From assembly GCA_031418455.1 (NCBI GenBank), contig JANOXJ010000285.1:1-16909 (forward strand): 16,909 nucleotides of DNA, in the 5' to 3' direction. The position numbers and the translations under genes are program-made. Source of the DNA: JANNVZ01 sp031418455 (lineage in GTDB: Bacteria > Bacteroidota > Bacteroidia > Flavobacteriales_D > Sanyastnellaceae). Below, in pieces: positions 8,166 through 16,086 of the stretch (position 1 is the first letter of the stretch; each line of letters opens with the position of its first letter). The notes beneath the pieces were generated by a model that saw nothing but the letters and a program-made list of their open reading frames with translations, did no database searches and was not told the DNA's origin.

Positions 8166-9005
8166 TTATTTTCCATTGCGCTCAGTAATTATTAATAATG
8201 GCACAGTAGTTTCCAAAGCCATTTTTTTAGTTTGTCTTTCGTGCATCATTTTCCACATCACATTGTGGTGCCTTGCCACCATTACCAATGCATTCATTTT
8301 ATATCTTCTTGTCCAATCGCGCAGCAAGTCTATAATCTTACTTCTTCGTGCATCCAAATAATGCACTCTAGTACTTTCTTGTCTGAATATTTTGAAAAGA
8401 GGGATAAGTGTTTTTTCATCCAACTTCACCTTTGGATCATCATTCACATGTACATATTGTATATCTGAATTAAACATGCTTCGCATGGTCGTAAGGGTCT
8501 TTAGCCCTGTGCCTTGTGGTATGTGCTTTAAGTCAAAAGCAAAACCGATTTTTTTCCACGGTTTGAAACGGGAGTTTTCGGGAACTATTAATACCGGACA
8601 CTTCACATCGGGCCCTATGTTAGCGCTGGTGCTGCCAAATACTACTTTGCTAAAATTATCCATATGACCAATGCCCATAACCAATAAGCCTATATCGCCA
8701 CTACCCACTTTTTTTCTGATAATCTCCAGCGCGAAGCCCACCTGCACATGATGGTTTACCTTTAATGCAGAGCCATATTTTTTCTTTAGCTCGTTTTCTA
8801 ACTTAACAATACTCACTTCATCAGCCTTTACAATTTCATCCCAATAAACTCCTGTGTCTATCATCATCACATCACTCACAATTGGAAATTGTGACACGTG
8901 AAGTAAAGTAAGTTTTGCATTGAAACATACCGCTACTTCTGCTGCATAGCGCACTGCATTGAGCGAGGGTTTCGAAAAATCCGTAGCTGCAAGTATGGTT
9001 TTCAT
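8166..9005 (-). CDS. Tandem universal stress protein (UspA family)
   Basis: The 279-residue protein has two universal stress protein domains. The first (about 1-143) begins MKTILAATDFSKPSLNAVRY and ends with the nucleotide-loop region GIGHMDNFSK...FGSTSANI (about 111-130), then CPVLIVP, all typical of ATP-binding Usp folds. The glycine spacing differs slightly from the G-2x-G-9x-G(S/T) rule. The second domain (about 149-275) keeps the fold pattern (KIGFAFDLK, ALVMVARHH, TVPLLIITE) but has lost the glycine loop, so it is probably a non-binding partner. It is cytoplasmic. It appears to be the first gene of the operon running through the cbb3 genes and sits behind two CRP/FNR-like sites, which suggests a role under low oxygen. 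The ATG at 9005 is the only sensible start. Confidence 0.93.
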   Translation of the reverse strand: MKTILAATDFSKPSLNAVRYAAEVAVCFNAKLTLLHVSQFPIVSDVMMIDTGVYWDEIVKADEVSIVKLENELKKKYGSALKVNHHVQVGFALEIIRKKVGSGDIGLLVMGIGHMDNFSKVVFGSTSANIGPDVKCPVLIVPENSRFKPWKKIGFAFDLKHIPQGTGLKTLTTMRSMFNSDIQYVHVNDDPKVKLDEKTLIPLFKIFRQESTRVHYLDARRSKIIDLLRDWTRRYKMNALVMVARHHNVMWKMMHERQTKKMALETTVPLLIITERNGK

Positions 9006-9042
9006 GTTTGGGTGTATTTGGCACCAAAGATGATTTTTTTCT

Positions 9043-9050
9043 AAAACATG
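9043..9050 (-). promoter_or_regulatory. Possible -7 box for the usp-cco operon
   Basis: On the minus strand, CATGTTTT at 9050-9043 resembles the Bacteroidota -7 element TAnnTTTG at four of six fixed positions. It lies 38 bp upstream of the stress-gene start. It would put transcription start near 9038-9040 and the distal CRP/FNR-like site near -44, a common activator position. No convincing -33 TTG is seen, as is usual for activator-dependent promoters. This is a weak match read by eye. Confidence 0.25.
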
Positions 9051-9054
9051 TTAT

Positions 9055-9068
9055 TTGATTGCAGTCAT
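9055..9068. promoter_or_regulatory. CRP/FNR-like site, proximal, imperfect
   Basis: TTGAT-TGCA-GTCAT has one perfect FNR half-site (TTGAT) and a second half matching three of five bases of ATCAA. It contains the TGA-N6-TCA core common to CRP/FNR family operators. It is centred at 9061.5, 22 bp (two helical turns) from a better copy and about 57 bp upstream of the universal stress gene start. Confidence 0.35.
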
Positions 9069-9076
9069 AACCCACA

Positions 9077-9090
9077 CTGATTAATATCAT
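9077..9090. promoter_or_regulatory. CRP/FNR-like palindrome, distal
   Basis: The sequence CTGAT-TAAT-ATCAT agrees with the FNR consensus TTGAT-N4-ATCAA at eight of ten conserved positions; the inner twelve bases TGATTAATATCA are a near-perfect palindrome. Its centre at 9083.5 lies about 78 bp upstream of the universal stress gene that heads the cbb3 oxidase operon. FNR-family control of cbb3 genes is well established in other bacteria. Which family member would bind here is inference, and no such regulator is encoded in the window. Confidence 0.5.
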
Positions 9091-9117
9091 GACCGGCACG
9101 AATAGCCCTTGAAGAAA

Positions 9118-9145
9118 GGCTTATAGAAGCGACAGCCTCTATGCC
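9118..9145 (-). terminator. Candidate terminator hairpin after ispG
   Basis: On the minus strand the arms GGC-ATAGA and TCTAT-AA-GCC pair with a 2-nt bulge and a short loop, and the tract TTTCTTC follows at 9117-9111. It lies 49 bp beyond the ispG stop and upstream of the CRP/FNR-like sites, so it would separate the ispG unit from the stress/cbb3 operon. The stem is short and imperfect, so this is a weak call. Confidence 0.3.
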
Positions 9146-9159
9146 AATAAAAATAAACT

Positions 9160-9190
9160 ATAAAAAAAGGAAAAACAGATTTATGAATCT
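9160..9190 (-). terminator. Weak hairpin plus T-tracts after ispG
   Basis: Just beyond the ispG stop the minus strand reads AGATT-CATA-AATCT (9190-9177), a 5-bp AT-rich stem, followed by GTTTTTCC and seven T residues (about 9176-9162). The T-tract is good but the stem is weak. It may act together with the second hairpin at 9118-9145. Confidence 0.25.
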
Positions 9191-9193
9191 TAC

Positions 9194-11140
9194 TTAACTT
9201 TTGGCAATCTCCACCCAATCGCCACCTTCTTTAATAAGATTAATTAATTCTTCCACTGCATCTTCTTCCGGCACATTTTTCTTCACTACATTTTTTTCTT
9301 TGTAGAGCGTTATTTTACCTGGACCTGTGCCCACATAACCATAGTCAGCATCGGCCATTTCGCCAGGACCATTTACTATGCATCCCATTATTCCAATTTT
9401 CACTCCTTTCAAATGAGAAGTTTTAGATCTAATTTTAGCTGTGGTTTCCTGCAAATCGAAAAGTGTACGGCCACAGCTTGGGCATGAGATATATTCTGTT
9501 TTAGAAATGCGTGTGCGAGTGGCTTGCAATATTCCAAATGCTGTAGAATTAATTCGTTGCATTGGAATACCTGCGGCCGATATCATAATACCATCACCCA
9601 AACCATCTATAAACAAAGCACCCAAATCGGTAGCGCTGTATAGTGTGAAAGCATCTTCTCCAAGTGCGCCATACGCGCGGTAATTAATAACAGGCACTTC
9701 GCAAGCACTGTTTATCAATTTGAAATAAGCAGCGCGCTGCTCAGCCATGCCATGCTCATTTTCAGTAGTCAATACAAGCACTACGTTAAGCTTAGATTTT
9801 AATACTGTAAGAAAACTATTCGTAAGATTCTTTAGAGAAGCCTGCACAAAAACCAAAGGGCAATTTTGCAATGCATTTAGCTCGCTATGCTGTTCGAACT
9901 GCATGGCGCTAAGCCAAGGATAGCTTCTTTGTTTTTCTCCTTGCGTAGTCCAGGTATCATAATTAAATATGAGCCCCAATGTGCCTGGAATTTCAAAATT
10001 TACTTCGTTGTTGCCGCAATAAATAAAATCACAAGCCAAGTCAGTAAGGTTCCACTTATCTAGTGGCACTGAATAATTGCAGCCTACTGCAAATAAACTT
10101 GCCGCTGTTATTTCATTACGTTCGCTAAAATCCATAATAACACGCGGCACATTTTTTCCACCTATGTTAAGCACATGGCCTGTATGTCTGCGCTCATGGT
10201 CGAACGGATTTATAGGGCTTGGCACATTCTCTATTGGTGCGCTCGCTTTGCGCAGCGTATAGCGCTCTGCCAGCAAACGCGCCACAGGAATTTCTGCTTC
10301 AGGCTCTTCCGTAAGAGACACGCGTATGGTGTCGCCCAGTCCATCTTCCAGCAAAGTTCCTATTCCCACAGCACTCTTTATGCGTCCATCTTCGCCATCA
10401 CCAGCCTCGGTAACTCCCAGGTGCAGTGGATAGTTCATACCCGCTTGTATCATATGATTCACAAGCATTCGGTAGGCTTGCACCATTACAAGGGTGTTAG
10501 ATGCCTTCATTGAAATAATCAATTCATGAAAATCAAAATCGCGACAAATGCGAATAAACTCCATGGCACTTTCTACCATACCCAGCGGAGTGTCGCCATA
10601 ACGCGACAAAATGCGATCGCTTAATGAACCATGATTGGTGCCTATGCGCATGGCTGTTCCATTTTTTTTGCATAACTCCACCAGCGGAATAAACCTGTTT
10701 CGGATTCTCTTCAGTTCGTCATTATAAGAATCATCGGTATACTCTATTTCCTCAAATTTCTTCTTGTCAGCATAATTGCCCGGATTTACGCGCACCTTTT
10801 CTACCAGGCCTGCAGCCACTTCCGCAGCATTGGGTGTAAAATGTATATCGGCTACTATGGGCGTGTTATATCCTTTGGCACGCAATTCATTTTTTATGTT
10901 GGCCAAATTTTCTGCTTCGTTTTTGCTTGGCGCAGTAATTCTTACCAGCTCACATCCTGCTTCAATCATACGAATGCTCTGAGCCACAGTGCCTGCAGTA
11001 TCCATAGTGTCAGTAGTAGTCATGCTTTGCAGACGAATAGGATTTTCGCCTCCAAATTTTACAATGCCAATTTTTACCTCGCGGGTTTTAAAGCGGCTGT
11101 ATTCAAAAAGACTGTTGCAGTATGTATTATCAGAACTCAT
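9194..11140 (-). CDS. ispG: IspG, 4-hydroxy-3-methylbut-2-enyl diphosphate synthase (long three-domain form)
   Basis: IspG (GcpE) reductively opens the ring of methylerythritol cyclodiphosphate to give HMBPP, the penultimate step of the MEP isoprenoid pathway. The product is 648 residues, against about 360-400 for the common bacterial form. An N-terminal TIM barrel runs to about 290 (IVADIHFTPNAA, VRVNPGNYAD, GVTEAGDGEDGRIKSA). An inserted domain (about 295-535) follows, as in plant, Chlamydia and Bacteroidota enzymes. The C-terminal iron-sulfur domain carries C553 and C556 (CPSC), C587 and E594 (GCIVNGPGE), the expected [4Fe-4S] ligands. The frame is open to a TTG at 11158, but the ATG at 11140 (MSSDNTYCNSLFEYSR) fits the family N-terminus and is chosen. 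It lies 98 bp after rsmA. Confidence 0.95.
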   Translation of the reverse strand: MSSDNTYCNSLFEYSRFKTREVKIGIVKFGGENPIRLQSMTTTDTMDTAGTVAQSIRMIEAGCELVRITAPSKNEAENLANIKNELRAKGYNTPIVADIHFTPNAAEVAAGLVEKVRVNPGNYADKKKFEEIEYTDDSYNDELKRIRNRFIPLVELCKKNGTAMRIGTNHGSLSDRILSRYGDTPLGMVESAMEFIRICRDFDFHELIISMKASNTLVMVQAYRMLVNHMIQAGMNYPLHLGVTEAGDGEDGRIKSAVGIGTLLEDGLGDTIRVSLTEEPEAEIPVARLLAERYTLRKASAPIENVPSPINPFDHERRHTGHVLNIGGKNVPRVIMDFSERNEITAASLFAVGCNYSVPLDKWNLTDLACDFIYCGNNEVNFEIPGTLGLIFNYDTWTTQGEKQRSYPWLSAMQFEQHSELNALQNCPLVFVQASLKNLTNSFLTVLKSKLNVVLVLTTENEHGMAEQRAAYFKLINSACEVPVINYRAYGALGEDAFTLYSATDLGALFIDGLGDGIMISAAGIPMQRINSTAFGILQATRTRISKTEYISCPSCGRTLFDLQETTAKIRSKTSHLKGVKIGIMGCIVNGPGEMADADYGYVGTGPGKITLYKEKNVVKKNVPEEDAVEELINLIKEGGDWVEIAKS

Positions 11141-11181
11141 AGATATGCAAATAAACAATCAACGTAAGATATAGTTTTTAC

Positions 11182-11221
11182 TGAGTATAAAATTATTCCG
11201 TTCTAAATCATTTTATTCTCA
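11182..11221. repeat. AT-rich inverted repeat between rsmA and ispG
   Basis: The arms TGAGTATAAAAT (11182-11193) and ATTTTATTCTCA (11210-11221) are complementary at 11 of 12 positions, with a 16-bp loop. It starts 17 bp after the rsmA stop and ends 41 bp before the ispG start. There is no T-tract on the minus-strand exit side, so it is not a standard intrinsic terminator. It could be an mRNA 3'-end stabiliser for rsmA, an attenuator or an operator. Confidence 0.5.
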
Positions 11222-11238
11222 AGAAAGTGAAAATAATG

Positions 11239-12009
11239 TCAGCCTTTGAAGTAAGAAGTTAAATGCACAAACTCTTCCAGACCAAGCTGTTCGGGCCTTT
11301 TGTCAAATAGTGCGCTGCTCATATCCACATTGCCATTGGCAAGCGATTTTAAACTATTGCGCAGTGTTTTTCTTCTTTGGTTAAAGGCAGTTTTTACCAC
11401 TAATTTCAGCAACTTTTCATCGCAGCCCAGCTGATAGTCAAATTTTCTTTTCATTCGAATAACACCGCTGCGCACCTTAGGCGGAGGAATAAATTCTGAT
11501 GCTTCTACCGAAAATAAATATTCAATATCATAAAAAGCTTGCGCAAGCACCGAAATAATTCCGTACTCCTTAGACCCCGGGCCGCTTGCAAAGCGCTTCC
11601 CCACCTCATGCTGAAACATACCTACCATTTCAGGTATGATGTCTTTATTATCTAAAATTTTAAAAACGATTTGTGAGGAAATGTTGTAAGGATAATTACC
11701 CGCCACAGCAAATGGCTCCTGAAACAACTCAGTAAGATCCATTCTTAAAAAATCCTTCTCGAAAATTCTGCCATGCAGCAGAGGCAAATGTTTGTTTAGA
11801 TACGCAACACTTTCAGTATCTATTTCCACCACCGAAGTTTCAAACTCGGTGCGCTGCAGCAGGTGCTTGGTTAAGGCTCCCATGCCCGGCCCTACTTCCA
11901 GCACTTTTTTATATTTGCCATGCAATTGCAAACTTTGTGCAATGCGATGGCATACGTCTTCATTTTTAAGAAAATGTTGTCCTAATGATTTTTTGGGTCT
12001 AACGTGCAT
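11239..12009 (-). CDS. rsmA: RsmA/KsgA, 16S rRNA adenine dimethyltransferase
   Basis: RsmA dimethylates the two adjacent adenines in the 3'-terminal hairpin of 16S rRNA during small-subunit maturation, using S-adenosylmethionine. The 256-residue length is normal. Visible motifs are KSLGQHFLKN (about 7-16), the SAM-binding EVGPGMG (about 38-44), the acidic VEID (61-64), the catalytic NYPYNI (105-110, the family's N-L/Y-P-Y), FIPPPKVRSGVI in the late catalytic domain, and the C-terminal FNQRRKTLRNSL that contacts rRNA. It starts at an ATG 6 bp after the deacetylase stop, so the two are probably co-transcribed. Confidence 0.96.
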   Translation of the reverse strand: MHVRPKKSLGQHFLKNEDVCHRIAQSLQLHGKYKKVLEVGPGMGALTKHLLQRTEFETSVVEIDTESVAYLNKHLPLLHGRIFEKDFLRMDLTELFQEPFAVAGNYPYNISSQIVFKILDNKDIIPEMVGMFQHEVGKRFASGPGSKEYGIISVLAQAFYDIEYLFSVEASEFIPPPKVRSGVIRMKRKFDYQLGCDEKLLKLVVKTAFNQRRKTLRNSLKSLANGNVDMSSALFDKRPEQLGLEEFVHLTSYFKG

Positions 12010-12015
12010 GTGGCT

Positions 12016-12624
12016 TTATATAGCCCGCAAGATATAACCTTCTCTCTTGCAAAACTCAAGAGATTCTTTGAGTGCATAGAGCATATTGTGAGCAGCCTTT
12101 TGGCTATCATGAAATACTACTATGCTGCCGTTTCTAATATTCTCTATTACGTTTTTTGCACATTTTTCTTTGGTAATAGTTTGGTCAAAATCGCCACTTA
12201 ACACATCCCACATTACCAATTTATACTTGCGCTTAAGCACTGAGGCCTGCGCCAATGTGATGTGCCCGTATGGCGGTCGGAAAAAATTGGATGCAACAAT
12301 TTCGCTTGCCTTTAGCACATCTTTAGCATATGAGAAGGTGCACTTTTTCCACCCATCCATATGCGAGTAGCTATGATTGCCTATGGTGTGGCCTTTCTCT
12401 TTAATGCGTGCCAACATTTCAGGAGATTGTGCAGCCATATTTCCCAAACAAAAAAAGGTAGCTTTAGCCTCGTATTCCGCAAGCATTTGCAACACGTTTT
12501 CTGTAACTCCCGGTGTTGGTCCATCATCGAAGGTGAAGTACACCTCACGCTTGTCCCTCGGAAAATTCCAGAGAAAGTCCCTACCCAAGGGCTTTATGAT
12601 AGACGGGGTTTTTACAAAATACAT
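12016..12624 (-). CDS. NodB-family polysaccharide deacetylase
   Basis: This 202-residue protein is a carbohydrate esterase family 4 (NodB homology) domain that hydrolyses N- or O-acetyl groups from a glycan; the substrate cannot be read from sequence. Motifs in order are TFDDGP with D33/D34, the metal-binding GNHSYSH with H84/H88, RPPYG (116-120), MWDVLSGDFD, and VVFHD with the catalytic His near 172. All are intact. There is no clear signal peptide, so it may be cytoplasmic or weakly membrane associated. The frame extends to a TTG at 12645, but the ATG at 12624 (MYFVKTPSIIK) gives the N-terminus I recall for Bacteroidota homologues. It sits 51 bp after the lamin-tail gene and 6 bp before rsmA. 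Confidence 0.92.
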   Translation of the reverse strand: MYFVKTPSIIKPLGRDFLWNFPRDKREVYFTFDDGPTPGVTENVLQMLAEYEAKATFFCLGNMAAQSPEMLARIKEKGHTIGNHSYSHMDGWKKCTFSYAKDVLKASEIVASNFFRPPYGHITLAQASVLKRKYKLVMWDVLSGDFDQTITKEKCAKNVIENIRNGSIVVFHDSQKAAHNMLYALKESLEFCKREGYILRAI

Positions 12625-12675
12625 TTTTTCGTTTTCTTGTGCCAATCAAAGCAAACCAGTCATGGGGCAAAATGG

Positions 12676-15600
12676 TTAATCTAACTGATGAGCTAAAACG
12701 CAGGGCTTTTTGAATTTAGACACGTTGCCTTTCAAATCGAACACTTCAAAATAAACCACATAAATTCCCACTGAAGCTATTTGCCTTTCATCATTAAAAC
12801 CATCCCATGAAATGCTGCCACTTGTGCCCATGAGGCCATTGCCCAGCAATCTGCGCACTTGTCTGCCTTCGCTATCATATATAGTTATGTTGCCCGTGTA
12901 GCCTGCCGCATCCAGCTTATATGAGAATGTTACCACATCTTGAAATCCGTCATTGTCTGGCGAGAAAATTTCGTTGATGACTTCAAAATTTTGTTCGGTG
13001 GAAAAATTATTGTTTGATTGAGAGTTGACATAACCCGGTGTGGCAAAACCCGCGTATTCTGAGGCACTGTGCCAATTGGTAATATCGTTGCTTGGTCTGT
13101 CAAACGCTATGCGCTCCAGCGACACTCCATCTAAACTATTGAGCAGCGGAAAGTGTGCAGCATCATTATAATAAACAACATCTGAAATGGTGAGATTAGG
13201 CATAACTAATATCACTCCGTCTTGAGCTGAAAAATCAGGCATATCAGTTACTTTAAAAATTCTTTGTACTTGCGTGCCCCAATAGAAGAACGGCAATTCT
13301 GAGCCATCTTCAGTGAGCACCAAATATTCCCCTGGATAGAGCATAAATTCTATTTCAGAGATTACTTTGGCGGGGTTGGGCGTACCGCTGGCTTCAACAT
13401 CAGTTATGTACCAATTGGCTATGGAAATATTGCGCAATGAGTTGTTGTAGATTTCTATAAAATCTTTTCCACCCGTGTAAGGGTTAGATAAAATTTCATT
13501 AATAATAATGTCGCCTGCTTGCGGCACTTCAGGCAGAGCAAAGCGGTTTTGTAACAAGCCTGCATCGTTGCCCCAACAGTCAGTTATGCCCAACAAATCA
13601 AAACCGTAAATAACTCCCGCCTCCATTTCACCATAGTACAAAACCACCTGTGTTCCATCGCTATTTGCGAGCTGTGCATTCATACCAGATTGCACTTCAC
13701 CATTCACTGTCCAACTGAGGCCTGCTAATGAAGCTTCATCTATAGGCTCGTCAAAAACCAAGGTCACACTTTCCTGTGGTTGGCTTAATACATATAGCAA
13801 GTGAGGCGCAACTACATCTGGCGATACATCATACACAGAGTTGACAGCACCAGGAGAACCACCCGCTACAAATAAACTTGCGTACCAGTTATCGCCATTG
13901 CTGCAGGGGTCGTTGGGGTTTATCAATTCCAAACTCCAACCGCCTTCATCCTTTGTTCCATCATGGTACCATGTAATATCATAATCTACCTCGTCTATCA
14001 CATTATCGTTTGCATCTTTCAACTGCAACAACAAACCAGAATTGGTGAGCGAAGGGAAACTGCTTAGTAAAGCAAGCGCACCATCAAAATCCACAAAGGC
14101 GAAAAAGTCTGCATCATCTGCCAATACAATAAAACTATCGGGATAAAGAATGAGATGATCTTCAATCAAACCACCATTGAGCATAGTGCCTTGTAGATTT
14201 ATTACATGGTCGCTTTTATTATAAAGCTCCACATATTCTGCAAATGGTACCTGGCTCAATTCATCGGGGTCAGGATAAATTTCATTAATAATTACATCGC
14301 CCATCTGAGGTGCTAATCCAAAAATAAATGAGAAAGTGCCTAAGGCTACTGCATTGCCACTGCAATCGTTCACTGCCAAATTTGAAATTTGGTATACCAC
14401 TTCATAATTCAATGGCAAGTCAGAAGTGCATAGCCATGCATCATTATTTGCGCTCCACACTGTGGAACTAACGCTAATAAATGGTATCAAGCCAAAACCA
14501 GTATTTGCCCACGAACTTGTATCCATTACTTCAGAAAACTGAAGTAAAAAATGTGTTGCATCAATTGGAGTAACTGACACAATAGAAGGTGGTGTAGTAT
14601 CGGGAGTTATGTTGTATACAGAGTTTTGCGCATTGGGTGTACCACCATTAGCACTCACACTTTCGGCCCAGTTAGCACTGCTATTGCCACAGGGGAACAG
14701 CGGATTTATTTGTTCTAAACTCCAGCCACCATCTGCCTTTTCCGTTGTGTTGTACCAATCTATATTGTACACCAACACATCTATAATCACATTATTATTA
14801 TCTAATAATGTAAGACTATCGGTGCCATTAGTAAGTGCGCTAAACGAGGGAATACCAATGGCATTGGTAAACTCAGCAGTTGAATTGGCATCGCACAAAA
14901 TGACGAAACCACCTGGCTGCAAGGCATAAGAAGTCAATGTTTTTATAGTAGTAGAATTTACAAATTGCCAACCGGCTAAGTCATACACATCATTACTAGT
15001 ATTGTATATTTCTACATACTCCACTTCCGGCAAACCCACCACTGGCGTGGGGTCTGCAAGTACCTCGTTGAATACTACACTTCTGAAATAAGGTGTAGCA
15101 GGTACAAACCATAAAAAATTTGTTTGGTCATTTATAAGCACGTTGCCAGCCTCATCTTCCACATTGGTTACCTGCAATGTAAGATTTACATTTTCAGCAA
15201 AAGAGGAAGAAAAAGTAAGATGCACCAATGCAGGATTCAAATTGTCTACCACGGCAGAAGATGGACTTCCCACACCTGCTGCACTATAGTTCAACAAAGT
15301 TTGCGCTGTCGCAATATTGAGCGGTTCATTAAATAGCACATCCAACTCGGTAGCCGAAATAGCTGTAGCCGATACCAACTGAGGAGGCGCAGTGTCCACT
15401 ACGATGTTGCCAAAAAATATATCATCAAAGAAAAAATTGTCGGCATTGGATGAAGTGTAGGTGCATATAAAACTAATGGCAGAAGAAGTAGCAAATTCTG
15501 TATCGTTAAAAGAAGCTTCCAGCAAATAATTAGTGCCTCCTGTGTTGTCCAATAGAACTTGCCAGTTGCCGGCAGCATCGCGCACTATTTTTATTCCTAT

Positions 15601-16086
15601 TTGAAATGTAGATGCTATTAGAGATGTACAAGCAGCTAACTCGGTAATACTTGTTCCGTTGTCCTTGTATATACGCACCACATCGGCACTGCCGCCTTCG
15701 CCCAATTTTAAAAAATACCCATTGACACCTGCACTACCTGAGCCTGTATAGCCTGTGGCAGCTGCATCTGATGCAAAATAAATTCTGCTTTGATTGGCAT
15801 CGCTACCAGCAAAAGTTTGTTTTACAAAAAAATGCCACTCTCTGTTATTTAAGGAAGAGGATGCAAAGGCAGTGCCTAAATAAGATTGTTCAGCCACCAA
15901 ATCATTCAGTTGCAACTGGCCTGATGCATTTACAATAAACACCGCATCGTCACCTGCCCAGGTGGGGTTAGATGTAAAGTTGCCGTCAGAAAAATCGTCA
16001 TACAAAACCTGCGCCAACACACCATTATTAAAAAGCAAACCACATGCAACAGTGCATGCCATTGCCATCCATTTTATTCTATTCAT
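12676..16086 (-). CDS. Large secreted protein with three Ig-like/lamin-tail-domain units
   Basis: The 1136-residue product has a signal peptide (about 1-26, ending VLAQ). It has an N-terminal beta-rich concanavalin-like domain (about 30-228, starting YDDFSDGNF) and three repeat units of about 262 residues. Each unit is an Ig-like domain (starting at about 231, 496, 757 with DTAPP, DTTPP, DVVAP) followed by a lamin-tail domain (at about 336, 597, 859, each with VxxNEIxxxP and an EYVEIYN-like motif). Each lamin-tail domain closes with a SLExI motif (453, 715, 986). The C-terminus (about 1035-1136) starts FSPDNDG and has ITIYDSEGRQV and ISWDGFND, like FlgD-Ig or type B type IX secretion tails. 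The likely location is outside the outer membrane, with an adhesive or structural role; that is inferred. The GTG at 16095 is in frame, but the ATG at 16086 is preferred. Confidence 0.9.
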   Translation of the reverse strand: MNRIKWMAMACTVACGLLFNNGVLAQVLYDDFSDGNFTSNPTWAGDDAVFIVNASGQLQLNDLVAEQSYLGTAFASSSLNNREWHFFVKQTFAGSDANQSRIYFASDAAATGYTGSGSAGVNGYFLKLGEGGSADVVRIYKDNGTSITELAACTSLIASTFQIGIKIVRDAAGNWQVLLDNTGGTNYLLEASFNDTEFATSSAISFICTYTSSNADNFFFDDIFFGNIVVDTAPPQLVSATAISATELDVLFNEPLNIATAQTLLNYSAAGVGSPSSAVVDNLNPALVHLTFSSSFAENVNLTLQVTNVEDEAGNVLINDQTNFLWFVPATPYFRSVVFNEVLADPTPVVGLPEVEYVEIYNTSNDVYDLAGWQFVNSTTIKTLTSYALQPGGFVILCDANSTAEFTNAIGIPSFSALTNGTDSLTLLDNNNVIIDVLVYNIDWYNTTEKADGGWSLEQINPLFPCGNSSANWAESVSANGGTPNAQNSVYNITPDTTPPSIVSVTPIDATHFLLQFSEVMDTSSWANTGFGLIPFISVSSTVWSANNDAWLCTSDLPLNYEVVYQISNLAVNDCSGNAVALGTFSFIFGLAPQMGDVIINEIYPDPDELSQVPFAEYVELYNKSDHVINLQGTMLNGGLIEDHLILYPDSFIVLADDADFFAFVDFDGALALLSSFPSLTNSGLLLQLKDANDNVIDEVDYDITWYHDGTKDEGGWSLELINPNDPCSNGDNWYASLFVAGGSPGAVNSVYDVSPDVVAPHLLYVLSQPQESVTLVFDEPIDEASLAGLSWTVNGEVQSGMNAQLANSDGTQVVLYYGEMEAGVIYGFDLLGITDCWGNDAGLLQNRFALPEVPQAGDIIINEILSNPYTGGKDFIEIYNNSLRNISIANWYITDVEASGTPNPAKVISEIEFMLYPGEYLVLTEDGSELPFFYWGTQVQRIFKVTDMPDFSAQDGVILVMPNLTISDVVYYNDAAHFPLLNSLDGVSLERIAFDRPSNDITNWHSASEYAGFATPGYVNSQSNNNFSTEQNFEVINEIFSPDNDGFQDVVTFSYKLDAAGYTGNITIYDSEGRQVRRLLGNGLMGTSGSISWDGFNDERQIASVGIYVVYFEVFDLKGNVSKFKKPCVLAHQLD

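Noticed and set aside
11141..11160. TTTATTTG as a -7 promoter box for ispG
   Set aside because: It lies about 5 bp before the start codon, leaving no room for a leader, and has no -33 partner.
10841..11167. 108-codon and overlapping plus-strand ORFs
   Set aside because: Antisense shadows of ispG with no recognisable domain.
13834..14760. Similar DNA blocks about 780 bp apart as a mobile or CRISPR-like repeat
   Set aside because: They encode equivalent parts of two lamin-tail units and diverge at the DNA level, so they are internal protein repeats.
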